Below, piece after piece: positions 25,954 to 35,646 of a stretch of 64,000 nt of DNA. The translations under genes and the position numbers were made by a program. Under the pieces are notes generated by a model. It did no database searches. It worked only from the letters and a program-made list of their open reading frames with translations, and was not told the origin of the DNA. The stretch is from Kiritimatiellia bacterium. GTDB lineage: Bacteria; Verrucomicrobiota; Kiritimatiellia; RFP12; UBA1067. Position 1 is the first letter of the stretch. Every line of letters starts with the position of its first letter. The stretch is from the NCBI GenBank assembly GCA_017514235.1, contig JAFWKK010000038.1, positions 1-64,000 of the forward strand, read 5' to 3'.

Positions 25954-28900
25954 TCATCTGAAGATGATGGGGAATCCCTGCGGAGCGCGGATCTTGACGC
26001 CTAAGAAACGCCAGTCGTAGGTCGGCGTGCGCGAATACTCGTATCCGACATAGGATGTCGAGGTCAGCCCCACGTACACCGTCTCGCCGTACACGTCTGG
26101 CGACACCTTGAATCTATATACGTCCTTCCAGCTGCCATTGTCTTTCCTGTAGCTGTAGGTGATCTCATCATTATGGCGCCGGATGCGAAGCAAACAGCCG
26201 GCATCGTCGTCGCTCACACGCTCCGTCCAGCCATTCGTTCCGTCAAGGTATTTGCCGCCGTCCATCGGTTTATCCCCTCTTGCTGTACACCGCTTTCCGC
26301 CGATCTTCAGATGACCGCCCTCCATCTTGATGACGCAGGCCTCGAACGGAGCGCCGGCATCAAGCGCGCTGCGCACCATGAGACCGCCCTTCTGAGCCAT
26401 GGTGGGGAAAACATTCTGCCCTATAAAAGCGACTCTCGCAACGCAGCTGAAATCGCCCTTCATCGGCTTCCAGAGGAAGTTGTAGCCATTCTCGCCAAGG
26501 TAGAGGTCGTTCCCGCCGTAGGCAAGATCAATCGTTCCGTCGCCGTTGAACCGCACGTCACCAGGATTGTTGGCGGATGCAACGCCGTTGAACGTCCTCG
26601 CGCCGGCCCAGTCTTCCGGCAGCGCAGACGGAACGACAGGCACAAGTTGTGAAGCCGGGATGACCGCGCGCGCGACAGGACCGCTCCAGTAGAGGCGGCA
26701 GAGGTTGTCGCCGCCCGTCTGAAACCACGTCATCACGATGTCGTGCTCGCCAGCCGTGAGCGCCAACGCGCCGCCCGGCGCGGTCTGCGCCGTGCCGTCC
26801 AGAGACTGGCGGTAGAGGACTGGCTTGCCGTCGATCCAGAGCGTGACCGTGTCGTCCGCCTCGGCATCGAACACATAGTCGCCGGCGACCGGCGCGATCA
26901 GCTTGCCCGTCCAGCGCACGAAAAAGTTCTCCGTCGCGCCGCCGACGGACACGTTCGCGAAGTCGATGACCGCGTTCGTCGTGACGGCGACGACGCTCTC
27001 ACACACGTTCGTCGAGGTGTAGCCCGCGCTCCACACGCCGTGCAGACCGACGCCGTTGCCTGCAAGGTACGGACGAACCTCACAGTCCGCCGAATACGCC
27101 TCGTTCGCGCCGTTGACCGTCGTGATGCGGTAAGTGTAGAGCGTACCGACCGTCACGCTCGAATCCGTCCACGTCGCCGTGGACGCAGGAAGTGCGCTCG
27201 CCACGACAGACCATGCGCCGTCGTCCGCCTTGCGCTCGATGGTGTAGGTGCCGTAGGGGGCTGGCGTCCATGTAAGCGTCACCGATGGCGTCGTGCCACA
27301 CGTCGCCGCAATGTCGGTCACGTTCTGCGCCGCCGCCGCCACATCAGACTCGAACCATCCGTAGAATTGAAGTTCCGAAGCATTGTTGTTCCAGACGTTG
27401 TTGTCCGGATTGTGGCAGAAGAGGTAACGGTAGGCATTATCCGTATCATGGCTCGCCTCTTCATACCAGATCGCCTGCGCCGTCCAGACGAGCGGCGTGG
27501 TCAGTATGGTGGAATTGCTGGACTCCTTCCAGTCGGTGCTGTTAGAACCAGAAAGCACCACACCGTTCAAACGAGCCTTGTTACTCTCGTTGATGCCGGA
27601 AAAGAAGCGCAAATAGGCGAAGTGTGCCGGCTCACCGAGATCGACACCGATGCAGGTGCGAGCCGGATCGGCATTTTTCGTGTCAGCGAAGTCTAAATTG
27701 TAGGCAAAGCCCGCCTCCGAGATTGCACTTGAATATTTGTAAAGGACATTGTTGAACGCAATCATCAGACTGTTGGAGACGGCCGTCAACGTGGTTCCCG
27801 TTGATGGCGTCCAACACAGATTTCCGCCGGTTCCGCACGTATAGATGAGCTTCACGCCAGAACGGAATTGCGTCATATCGCCGGGATCGCGCTCCAAAAG
27901 CCGCCAGCGGCGGAACACGGTCGGCGCTTCGTTCGTGACGGAAACGCTCTGGCCGTCATAGGTAAAGCCAGTCACAACGCGGTAATAGCTCAGGACGCCG
28001 ACCGGTGCCGTCGTGTCCGTGTAGGAATTAACGCCGCTCAGCCGCGCCAACTCTGTCCACGGCCCGTTCGCGCCAGGCGCGCGCAGGACGGTCGAATCCG
28101 AAACGCCGGGCTGAACCTGCCAGCGCAGCTCGGTGGCGACTTCGGGGTAGGCGCCGCGCGTGGCGACAAGCCCCGTCGCGGCATGTGGATTCGCGATGAC
28201 GTTCGCCGCAAGCGCATCGGCGCTCATGCCGTAGAACTCCAGCTCCGAGATGTCGCCGCACTGGTGGTGACCGTCAAAGTCAATGAAGCGCAGATACTTG
28301 AATGCGTTGGTGCCGGCAGCCGCATCGGGCACGACATCGAGCCAATCGGCATGAAGGTGCCAATCGAGCGGAACGACGTTTTTGCAGAGATGCAGCGTCA
28401 CGGCATCGGAGAAGTCCGCCTGATTCGCGCCCTCGATCTTGCAGTAGAGTAGGCGCTCCGTGTGGGTGGAGTTCGCTTGGCCATCACCGCGGCCGCAGTA
28501 GCGGATGCGCGTGATGGCCATTGGCTTCACGAGAGCATAGCCGACATAGCTGTTGAAGGAATTGTTCTTGTCCTTTGGATCGTAGAACGTACGGATGCTG
28601 CCGTCGAACGCCTTGGTGTACTCGTAGCCGGCGTCCCACGGCTCCGTCTTGTCGGAGACGATGTCGAGCGCGCCCGTCGAATCGTGGAGGGCGTAAAGCC
28701 GGAGGTTTGTCTCCTGCGAAACGGTCGGAACGTAACTTGCGTACGATGCCGCGTCCATGCCGTAGAACTCCACTTCAGCAATGTTTCCGCAGAAGGTGTT
28801 GCCCTCGCCCGGCACAGCTGCAGGCTGGATGAAACGGATGTACTTGAACGTCTGCGGCGCGGTGAACGCGCGGGCGGGCACATCAAACCAGCCCGTCGTC

Positions 28901-29352
28901 GTCGTGCGCCAGTCCGTCGGCACCACATCCTTGGTCTCTAATAACGTCACGGCGTCCGAAAAGTCGGCCTGGTTCGCGCCTTCCACGCGGCAGACGCAGA
29001 GACGCTTCTCTCCGTCGCCGCTCCGTCTGCCGCAGAACCGGATGCGCGTGACGACTTGCGGCGTGGTCAGCTCGTAACCCACCCATGTCGGCGTAGGCGT
29101 GCTTTTCGGGTCGATGTAGGTGGACTCCAGGCCATCAAACGGCGAGTACTGGTTGCCGGCCCACCAGCCCGAAGTGTGCTCGTCCCAGAGAACCACGAGG
29201 TTCCCGGAACCGTCCTTGACCGCAAGGGTGCAAAGATTTACTTCCTCTGCCATTGCTACGGACGCGCCGCACAGGCAGACGACTAAAAGTGCCAAACAGC
29301 CCTTGCCTTTAAGAGCATGCGTTGCAGTATGCATGACAAAATTGCGCTTCAT
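25954..29352 (-). CDS. Large secreted protein with discoidin-like repeats, Fn3 and PA14 domains
   Basis: 1132 residues with a signal peptide and a GGAGG ribosome site. Two homologous modules of about 150 residues come first (about 40-200 and 210-370); each has an SxFDG or AFDGS turn, a VTRIRFCGR/ITRIRYCGR strand, EGANQADFSDAVTL and a closing EFYGM, like F5/8 type C domains. A third, diverged copy ends LQFYGWF near 690. Fn3-like segments (TYTIERKADDGAW) separate them. A PA14 domain follows (about 770-900; GDYVFDAEADDTVTLWIDG), then a C-terminal jelly-roll. It ends GFPIIFR. It probably binds carbohydrate outside the cell; no catalytic site was seen. Confidence 0.8.
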   Translation of the reverse strand: MKRNFVMHTATHALKGKGCLALLVVCLCGASVAMAEEVNLCTLAVKDGSGNLVVLWDEHTSGWWAGNQYSPFDGLESTYIDPKSTPTPTWVGYELTTPQVVTRIRFCGRRSGDGEKRLCVCRVEGANQADFSDAVTLLETKDVVPTDWRTTTTGWFDVPARAFTAPQTFKYIRFIQPAAVPGEGNTFCGNIAEVEFYGMDAASYASYVPTVSQETNLRLYALHDSTGALDIVSDKTEPWDAGYEYTKAFDGSIRTFYDPKDKNNSFNSYVGYALVKPMAITRIRYCGRGDGQANSTHTERLLYCKIEGANQADFSDAVTLHLCKNVVPLDWHLHADWLDVVPDAAAGTNAFKYLRFIDFDGHHQCGDISELEFYGMSADALAANVIANPHAATGLVATRGAYPEVATELRWQVQPGVSDSTVLRAPGANGPWTELARLSGVNSYTDTTAPVGVLSYYRVVTGFTYDGQSVSVTNEAPTVFRRWRLLERDPGDMTQFRSGVKLIYTCGTGGNLCWTPSTGTTLTAVSNSLMIAFNNVLYKYSSAISEAGFAYNLDFADTKNADPARTCIGVDLGEPAHFAYLRFFSGINESNKARLNGVVLSGSNSTDWKESSNSTILTTPLVWTAQAIWYEEASHDTDNAYRYLFCHNPDNNVWNNNASELQFYGWFESDVAAAAQNVTDIAATCGTTPSVTLTWTPAPYGTYTIERKADDGAWSVVASALPASTATWTDSSVTVGTLYTYRITTVNGANEAYSADCEVRPYLAGNGVGLHGVWSAGYTSTNVCESVVAVTTNAVIDFANVSVGGATENFFVRWTGKLIAPVAGDYVFDAEADDTVTLWIDGKPVLYRQSLDGTAQTAPGGALALTAGEHDIVMTWFQTGGDNLCRLYWSGPVARAVIPASQLVPVVPSALPEDWAGARTFNGVASANNPGDVRFNGDGTIDLAYGGNDLYLGENGYNFLWKPMKGDFSCVARVAFIGQNVFPTMAQKGGLMVRSALDAGAPFEACVIKMEGGHLKIGGKRCTARGDKPMDGGKYLDGTNGWTERVSDDDAGCLLRIRRHNDEITYSYRKDNGSWKDVYRFKVSPDVYGETVYVGLTSTSYVGYEYSRTPTYDWRFLGVKIRAPQGFPIIFR

Positions 29353-29379
29353 AACGGGCCTCCATTACAATTTGGCAAC

Positions 29380-29385
29380 ATTATA
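29380..29385 (-). promoter_or_regulatory. -10 box upstream of the discoidin/PA14 gene
   Basis: The minus strand reads TATAAT, 27 nt before the ATG at 29352, which has GGAGG just upstream. This points to a separate transcript for the discoidin/PA14, DUF4838 and MBL genes. Confidence 0.45.
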
Positions 29386-29438
29386 CAATATTCGCCGAAA
29401 ATGCACAAGACCGGTTCGATTCACAAGAGATCCGCGCA

Positions 29439-31781
29439 TCAATTGCCGAAATGCCGCCAACGGTAGACGTGGACTGCGAACGGCAAGAATTCGTCGGTGA
29501 AGCGCCCGTGCTTCACGGCGCACGTGCGACTCTCGCAGAACACGCTGACCGACTCCGCGCCAGCCGCCGGAAACTCCGCAGCCACCGGCTCTGGCGCCGC
29601 GTTCACGGCAAGCAGGTAATTCCAGCCGTCATGCCGCTTCAGGAGACACGTAACGGACGGCCCGCCGAGCGGATCGGACTTCGGCCCAGACAGCACCGTC
29701 GGAGCGGACGGCTGCGCAGGCGTTCGCTCGACGATAACCGGCGAAAGCGCAGAGAGGCGCGTTGCAAGGTCGCAGATGTTCTGCCAGCGTTCAGGGGCCG
29801 ACGTCACGCCCTCGTTCTTGCCGAAGCCGCCGTACGTGTACCATGTGACGCCATGCGCGCCGTGGATGACCGCGGCGAAGGTCGTGGCGAAAAGCTGCTC
29901 GCGCGTCGGGAAGTGCTTCCAGCCCTCCCAACCCTTGAAATACTGGAGGATCGCCCAGCAGGTGCGTGGCTTCCCGTTGCCGTGCAGGCGCACGTCCTCG
30001 TGGAACTGCTTCATGTCGCGTATCGTCACGGCAACACACGTCTTGTCGCTAGGATCGCCCTCCGCGTTGCGCACTGGATAGATTTCCGGCAGAAGACCAT
30101 CCGTGGCGGTCACGTAGTCGGCATAGCGGGAGCAGCCGCCGCTTAAGCTCAGGATCGGATCTGCCTGCACCGTGATTCGCGTCGGATCAACGGCCTTAAC
30201 CGCCTCGTCGTAGTCTGCCTCAAGCTCAGGCAGGATGTGGTCCGAGGTATCGTCGCCCAAGTACCACGCTATGACGTTCGGGTTGTTCCGTCCGATGTCG
30301 ATGAGTCTCCCGTCCGGGAATCGCGCCTCCACCCAAAGCTTGATGCCATATTTCTCGGCAGCCGCAAGGAAATCGGCGTCGTACGGATTCCCATACGTGT
30401 GCGCCATGTTGAACCCGGCATCTTTCAGACCCTTGAAGGCCGTGTCGTAGCTGTTGCCGTTGAACGGACGCTTGCAGACGGCATACAACCCAATCGGAAA
30501 GAATGGCTTGCCGCCTATGAGCGTCATGCCGTCGTCCCTAAGCGTCACCTTCGGCGTCGCCGGCGCATCGCCGACGTAAAACATCTTTTTGCTCTGGGCC
30601 TTGTTGCCGTGAAAATCGACCGCGCAGACTTCGGCCGTGTGAAGACCCTGCGCCCAACCGCAGGACGGAGCCGCAAGAGAAATCTCATCATCCTTCCGTG
30701 CAAACTCCGCCGTCCTGTTTAACCCGTCAACCAACACATTCAGCGAATCCCACAACACCGTCGAGGTGGCGTCCTTCACCTCGATGCGCAGCGTCTCAGC
30801 GGCATTGCGCGTGGGGCTTGGGCTTACGCGGCGGACGAGCGGCGGACGGACATCGCCATTCAAAGTCCAGTCACGGTCCGCCCGGCTGCCGACATTCACT
30901 TCAAAAAGCGAAGGCGTAGCCCTGCCGTTAGAGCGAAGCAGCACGCGATACTGGGTTGCCGGGGCATCGGCCATGAACGGCGCACCGAAAAACGTTCCCC
31001 CGGTTCCGTCCGGCCCGACAAACGGCTTCTTGGCCAGCTCCCCGAGCGACGAAGCGCCGCGCCACTGCAACAGGACCTCGCAACCGTCAGGGACGTCAGC
31101 GCGCCATGAGACCTCGCCGCCACCGCACACCTCCGAAACGAACGTCGCCTCATGCGCATACGACGGAGAATCGGCCAGCTCCTCAAAAGACAGGTTGCTG
31201 AACACAACTCGGTTGGCCGATCCGATGTTAGGCCAGTCGAAGCCGAACCGGAGCGAGAAAGACTTCGCTCCCTCAGGAATGTCGCCGTACATGGCGACAT
31301 CGGTACGTTGTCCCTTCTGGACGGAATACGCAATCGGCGTCTTCGCAATCTCCTTGCCGTCCGCATCATGCCAGAAGATCGTGCTGCGCCAGCTCTCCCC
31401 GTCGTTGTTCGGGAGGGCGATTTGAATGGTGGTACCAATGACGAAGCCAAGGCGGAAACGGCGGCCGGCACCTTTCAGCGGAACCTGGCCGGACGTTGCG
31501 CTCCACGCCGTGTCGCACGTCTTCGCGGAACCGTCAAGGCAAAGCCCGGTCTCGCCGTCGCGCACGCCTCCGACTTCCATTCCAAGACGGTTGTCGAAGT
31601 TTGCGAGCGTCCAGAAATCTTGCGTTGCGAAAGCGTAGCCTTCAAGCGCCGGCGTACCGACACGGCGGCATCTCACCGCATCCTCCGACACGTCGGCGTT
31701 CCTGGCCTCATAGACCAGCGCAGCGGCGAACGCATGCGAGGAAACGCCGCAGAGCGCCACAAGAACCAACCTGACTTTCAT
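29439..31781 (-). CDS. Secreted TIM-barrel glycoside-hydrolase-like protein
   Basis: A 780-residue protein; the start giving MKVRLVLVALCGVSSHAFA provides the signal peptide. The first 380 residues are beta-rich binding modules. From about 395 a barrel begins with LIGGKPFFPIGLY, the usual opening of GH2/GH5-related catalytic domains, with NPNVIAWYLGDDTSDH near 510 and WAILQYFKG and GVTWYTYGG near 630-680. The Asp pair after WYLG stands where a general acid Glu often lies, so family and mechanism are uncertain. It is 46 nt downstream of the GH78 gene and probably co-transcribed. Confidence 0.65.
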   Translation of the reverse strand: MKVRLVLVALCGVSSHAFAAALVYEARNADVSEDAVRCRRVGTPALEGYAFATQDFWTLANFDNRLGMEVGGVRDGETGLCLDGSAKTCDTAWSATSGQVPLKGAGRRFRLGFVIGTTIQIALPNNDGESWRSTIFWHDADGKEIAKTPIAYSVQKGQRTDVAMYGDIPEGAKSFSLRFGFDWPNIGSANRVVFSNLSFEELADSPSYAHEATFVSEVCGGGEVSWRADVPDGCEVLLQWRGASSLGELAKKPFVGPDGTGGTFFGAPFMADAPATQYRVLLRSNGRATPSLFEVNVGSRADRDWTLNGDVRPPLVRRVSPSPTRNAAETLRIEVKDATSTVLWDSLNVLVDGLNRTAEFARKDDEISLAAPSCGWAQGLHTAEVCAVDFHGNKAQSKKMFYVGDAPATPKVTLRDDGMTLIGGKPFFPIGLYAVCKRPFNGNSYDTAFKGLKDAGFNMAHTYGNPYDADFLAAAEKYGIKLWVEARFPDGRLIDIGRNNPNVIAWYLGDDTSDHILPELEADYDEAVKAVDPTRITVQADPILSLSGGCSRYADYVTATDGLLPEIYPVRNAEGDPSDKTCVAVTIRDMKQFHEDVRLHGNGKPRTCWAILQYFKGWEGWKHFPTREQLFATTFAAVIHGAHGVTWYTYGGFGKNEGVTSAPERWQNICDLATRLSALSPVIVERTPAQPSAPTVLSGPKSDPLGGPSVTCLLKRHDGWNYLLAVNAAPEPVAAEFPAAGAESVSVFCESRTCAVKHGRFTDEFLPFAVHVYRWRHFGN

Positions 31782-31827
31782 GTCTGCAATCACCCTAAGT
31801 TATTACGACAGAGTCTCCTTATTTCGA

Positions 31828-34116
31828 CTAAAGTTCGACGACGCCCGGTGGAAGCACCTTATCCACCTTCAGCTGTCCGTTCTCCAGCCGCCACGAGACG
31901 GAGATGCGGCCCTTCGGCGTGTCAATATGGCCCTTCGCCCACGTGATGCCGGCGACGGCGTGAGGCGTTATGCTCACCTTGTCGCAACCGATGGCGTCCT
32001 CAGCGACCTTGATGCCAAGGATGCCTCGCATGAGCCACGCCGCACACGAACCGAACATCGGATGATTCTGCGAATATATGTTGTCCGACTGCGCCCACGT
32101 CTCCCATAGCGTCGTCGCTCCGTTATCGAGCATGTTGTACCAGCCCGGGAAACCCTTGTGCGTCAGCACCTTGCCAGCAATCTCCGCGTCGCCGCGCGCA
32201 GTAAGAACCTCCAGGAGATACTGGGTGGAGAAGATTCCGGTTGAAAGCGCATAGTCGTGAGCTATCATGTCGCTGCGCAGGATGCCGTAGGCCGCATCAA
32301 GATCGTCAGGCGGAAGCATCTTATGGTATATGGCGAAGCACTCTTCGCCCTGCCGCCCGTTTCCGACGAATCCCTTTGCCGGCACATAGCGCGCAGCCGC
32401 CGCAAACACGGCTTCCAGCTCCCTGGCCGTAGCTTCGAACCGCGCCGCGTCCGCAGTCTCGCCGAGAAGCCGCGCAAACTTCGCCGTCAGCATCAGGAAC
32501 TGGTGGTAGTGGCATTGGGCTGTCGTGACGACGTCCGCCTTCTCCAGGGCCTCGTGGTCGCCGATGCACGGCGGCACGCGATTGACGTCAAACGCCTCGG
32601 CGCAATCGACCAAAAACCGACGCAGGAAAGGATACGCCTCGCGTACCGCATCCATGTCGCCGTAATAACGCAGCAGCAAATCTGCTACGATGGGCACGTC
32701 AACGGCCCAACCGAAGCGCAAGTCGCCCTTGCCGCTCCGCACGCCCTGCATCCCGCTTTCTGGGAACACGGCAGGAGAGGTGCTTGTGAAGACGCCGTGA
32801 ATGGCCTCCATGTCGCAGCGATCACGCATCACCTTGCGGTAGAACGCCGCCATGTCGTAGTTCAAGATGAATGACTCGGCGGATGCGGCCAGGTCGCCGC
32901 CGTAGCCGAACCGTTCGCGCGCCGGGCAGTCGGACTGCACGCCCTGAAGGTTGGAGCGGAACGTGCGCCGGCAGATGTCGCGCAGGCGATTGATCTTCGG
33001 GTCGGAGCACTCGAACGCCGCGGAATCCTTCACGTCCGCGCTCCACGCCAAAGCCTCAAAGTCATCCGGTTTCGGAGCTTCGCGAAGCCCCGAAACCTCC
33101 ACATACCGAAAGCCGTGGAACGTAAAGCGCGGCTCATAGACGAAGCTTTTCGCCGCCGGACAGATCACGGTATCCTTCTGCTCGGCGAGACCAGGCGGAT
33201 TGACGGCCGAGAGCTTCTGCTGCCCGCACACGGCTGTCATTACGTTCACAGTGCCATCAGGATACTTCAGCTCTCCGTAGCGAAACGTCACCATGTCGCC
33301 GTCATGCGTTCCCTTCAGCGTCGCACGGAGCGTCCCAGCGAAATTGACGCCCATGTCGACCAGCCAACGCCCGTCAGGCAGTGCCGCCACGCTCCTCGCC
33401 TTCCAGCGGTCGTACACGACGACAGGCGGCATCTCGCCACGCGGCAGCACTGCGCCCTTTGGCGGATCCTTAGCAATCCGCGCCGCCTTCCATTCAGACG
33501 CCGTGCGCCGCGCGTCGCGCTTCTCGCCGAGATAGAGGTTGTTGCGCAGCACTGGCCCTTCCGCCGCCAGCCATGCGCCGTCCGTCACAACGCGCTCAGC
33601 CGTGCCGTCCGCATATTCCACTTCCAGCGTCGCCTTAGCCGCCGGCGTTCCGTGCGGAAGCGTATCGCGAAGGTTGTACCGTCCCCACATCTTCATCGGA
33701 AGCGGATTCCACCATCCGTTGCCCAGCTCAAGGGCGAGCGTGTTCGCCCCGCCCTTCACAAGCGCCGTAACATCGTACTCGTCTTCAAGGACGCGCCTGT
33801 CGAACGCCGTCCAGATCGGAAGCGCAACGGCGTTTACGCGTTTCCCGTTCACCGAGGCGTCGTACATGCCAGGCGCAGCGATGCGCCACACGGCACGCTT
33901 CACGGGCTTCGCGGCAAGCGTGAAATCGCGCTTCAGGACCGGCGCTGGTGCGTCCGCAAAATGCGCCGCATAGTCGTCCTCGCCAGGCACCACGTAGGAT
34001 CCGGTAATCCATTCCGCCGAGTCAACGGCTGACGCGGCGCAAACCGCCATCGCGCAGAGCGCTGCCAGCGCAACCGCAGATGAATTTCTCTTGGCCAATT
34101 CAGAAGTTTTTTCCAT
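31828..34116 (-). CDS. GH78-type alpha-L-rhamnosidase
   Basis: A 762-residue secreted enzyme. The internal ATG giving MEKTSELAKRNSSAV is chosen because AAGGA lies 8 nt before it. Beta domains occupy the first half (LALELGNGWWN). The catalytic alpha/alpha barrel shows the GH78 signature SDCPARERFGYGGD near residue 405, then a GDHEA segment and TTLWETW near 655. A C-terminal beta domain follows (GITWAKGHIDTPKGRISVSW). GH78 enzymes cleave terminal alpha-L-rhamnose with inversion, using acidic residues in these segments. The neighbours fit degradation of rhamnose-containing pectin or glycans. Confidence 0.88.
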   Translation of the reverse strand: MEKTSELAKRNSSAVALAALCAMAVCAASAVDSAEWITGSYVVPGEDDYAAHFADAPAPVLKRDFTLAAKPVKRAVWRIAAPGMYDASVNGKRVNAVALPIWTAFDRRVLEDEYDVTALVKGGANTLALELGNGWWNPLPMKMWGRYNLRDTLPHGTPAAKATLEVEYADGTAERVVTDGAWLAAEGPVLRNNLYLGEKRDARRTASEWKAARIAKDPPKGAVLPRGEMPPVVVYDRWKARSVAALPDGRWLVDMGVNFAGTLRATLKGTHDGDMVTFRYGELKYPDGTVNVMTAVCGQQKLSAVNPPGLAEQKDTVICPAAKSFVYEPRFTFHGFRYVEVSGLREAPKPDDFEALAWSADVKDSAAFECSDPKINRLRDICRRTFRSNLQGVQSDCPARERFGYGGDLAASAESFILNYDMAAFYRKVMRDRCDMEAIHGVFTSTSPAVFPESGMQGVRSGKGDLRFGWAVDVPIVADLLLRYYGDMDAVREAYPFLRRFLVDCAEAFDVNRVPPCIGDHEALEKADVVTTAQCHYHQFLMLTAKFARLLGETADAARFEATARELEAVFAAAARYVPAKGFVGNGRQGEECFAIYHKMLPPDDLDAAYGILRSDMIAHDYALSTGIFSTQYLLEVLTARGDAEIAGKVLTHKGFPGWYNMLDNGATTLWETWAQSDNIYSQNHPMFGSCAAWLMRGILGIKVAEDAIGCDKVSITPHAVAGITWAKGHIDTPKGRISVSWRLENGQLKVDKVLPPGVVEL

Positions 34117-34137
34117 TGCGTCGTTCCTTATAGTCAA

Positions 34138-34146
34138 ATGATATCA
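34138..34146 (-). promoter_or_regulatory. Probable extended -10 promoter of the GH78 gene
   Basis: The minus strand reads TGATATCAT, 21 nt before the ATG at 34116. One base departs from the TATAAT consensus. Confidence 0.35.
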
Positions 34147-34302
34147 TAAACTTTGCGGCAATGCCAGCGTCTGCAGCAAATCTCAACGACGCCAGCCTGT
34201 GCCCACGGTTGTTGCGGGAGGCGAGTAGCATTCCAAGCATTGGAAAATCGGTCAGACCTAAATTCTACTGATGCAGCGGGCACCGTTTCCGCATTCCTCC
34301 AA

Positions 34303-35469
34303 TCACCTCCAAATGGCCGCCCTTGTCGGATGCGGGGAACAGCTCTCGATCTTGCGTGTACGCATCACAAAAGACACCAGATATGGCAACAACAGCAGAA
34401 TGCCCAAGAACGGAATGCACGAAAATACAATCGCAACAAGAAACAGCGTCAGCTTTATGAATCGCATTGCAAGCCTGACCAACATGCGATAAGCAGGTTT
34501 CTCGTACATGGCGATTACACTGAATACCAACAAATTCAGCGCAACTACAGTCACGAGATATCCAAATACGGGGATTGAACTCAAGAATGCACCGAGAGCG
34601 AATATCGCAACCGCCCGAGTGCGCACCGCCTTCAACATGCCGTCTTTTCCTACAGCATCCCAACGCGCCCGCCTTTCCTCCGCAATCTTCCTAAGCGGGA
34701 TGGAAAACACCCAGCCAAAAACGGCAAAAAGCACCATCAGCAACAAGGCGGCCAACGGGAATACCATCATTACAGGAAGTATTGCCAGCCAGGATCCTTC
34801 CTCAAACAACGTCAGCAACGTGTTCAGGCGAAGGGTGTTGTCCGGATCAAGCTCACGTACCGCGGCAACAACATGGGCACGAAACTTGCAAAGTCCAAGA
34901 GTCCCCCCGCCGCAGAACAAGGAAGCGGCAATCGCCGCAAACGACAAGGCCGTCGTTGAAGGCGCGGCTCCTGACTGTCCCTGCACGGCAACGCCGACTG
35001 CATTCGAGACTGCATTGACATCCAATCCAGACGTAACGGCAGATACCGACGACGTGACGGCATTGGCCGTCACAGGATCGCAAGCCATTGACATAGCGTC
35101 AGGTACGCCATTGACAGCAGCCGACAGGACTTGCATTTGTTCAGGGGTGAGAATCGAATAGCTCACAAGAACCGCAAACAGCGGCTTTGCATACGTTTCG
35201 ATGTTCGTCTCCGATATCAATTCCCTGACCGAGTCTTCCCAATTCGCGACAACCTCCAACACGCCCAACACGCCAAAAACACAGAGACCGAAATCCCCTG
35301 TCAAGAAAGGAGGGCAGCTTTCCGCAAGCGCCGAAATCTCAGAGGGGCACCAACTGTACGCCGGCAAGAATCGACAGATTGCTCCAAACAAGAACGTCGG
35401 AGCAAACATTCTCATCGATGATATTCCACAGAGCGACAACAACCCCGCTATCAAAGATATGGCTTCCAT
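34303..35469 (-). CDS. Multi-pass membrane protein, DUF4126-like N-terminus
   Basis: A 388-residue protein with seven or more hydrophobic segments. The beginning (IAGLLSLCGISSMRMFAPTF, then GVLGVLEVVANW) resembles DUF4126 membrane proteins, in which a glycine-arginine helix and an LE.vAd segment recur. A soluble loop of about 70 residues precedes a second helical bundle. AAGGAG lies 8 nt before the ATG. Codon use looks less GC-rich than the glycosidases around it. Function is unknown and the family match is tentative. Confidence 0.55.
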   Translation of the reverse strand: MEAISLIAGLLSLCGISSMRMFAPTFLFGAICRFLPAYSWCPSEISALAESCPPFLTGDFGLCVFGVLGVLEVVANWEDSVRELISETNIETYAKPLFAVLVSYSILTPEQMQVLSAAVNGVPDAMSMACDPVTANAVTSSVSAVTSGLDVNAVSNAVGVAVQGQSGAAPSTTALSFAAIAASLFCGGGTLGLCKFRAHVVAAVRELDPDNTLRLNTLLTLFEEGSWLAILPVMMVFPLAALLLMVLFAVFGWVFSIPLRKIAEERRARWDAVGKDGMLKAVRTRAVAIFALGAFLSSIPVFGYLVTVVALNLLVFSVIAMYEKPAYRMLVRLAMRFIKLTLFLVAIVFSCIPFLGILLLLPYLVSFVMRTRKIESCSPHPTRAAIWR

Positions 35470-35646
35470 CGCACGATCTCCTTACTGTGTCGTCGAGACT
35501 ACGTTCCTTTCAGTTTGCAGAATTGAAGCCAGTCATTGACACGCACATTCCTCGACCATGTCTATGCAGTATGGACTACAAGCGCCGACCCAATGAATGT
35601 TCGTCCGTCTGACTTCATCTTGACTCATTTTAAAGGTTGAGATGTC

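Noticed and set aside
34231..34245. Perfect inverted repeat TTCCAA-GCA-TTGGAA upstream of the GH78 promoter
   Set aside because: It looks like an operator, but it occurs once, about 85 bp upstream of the likely -10 box, with no adjacent regulator to pair it with.
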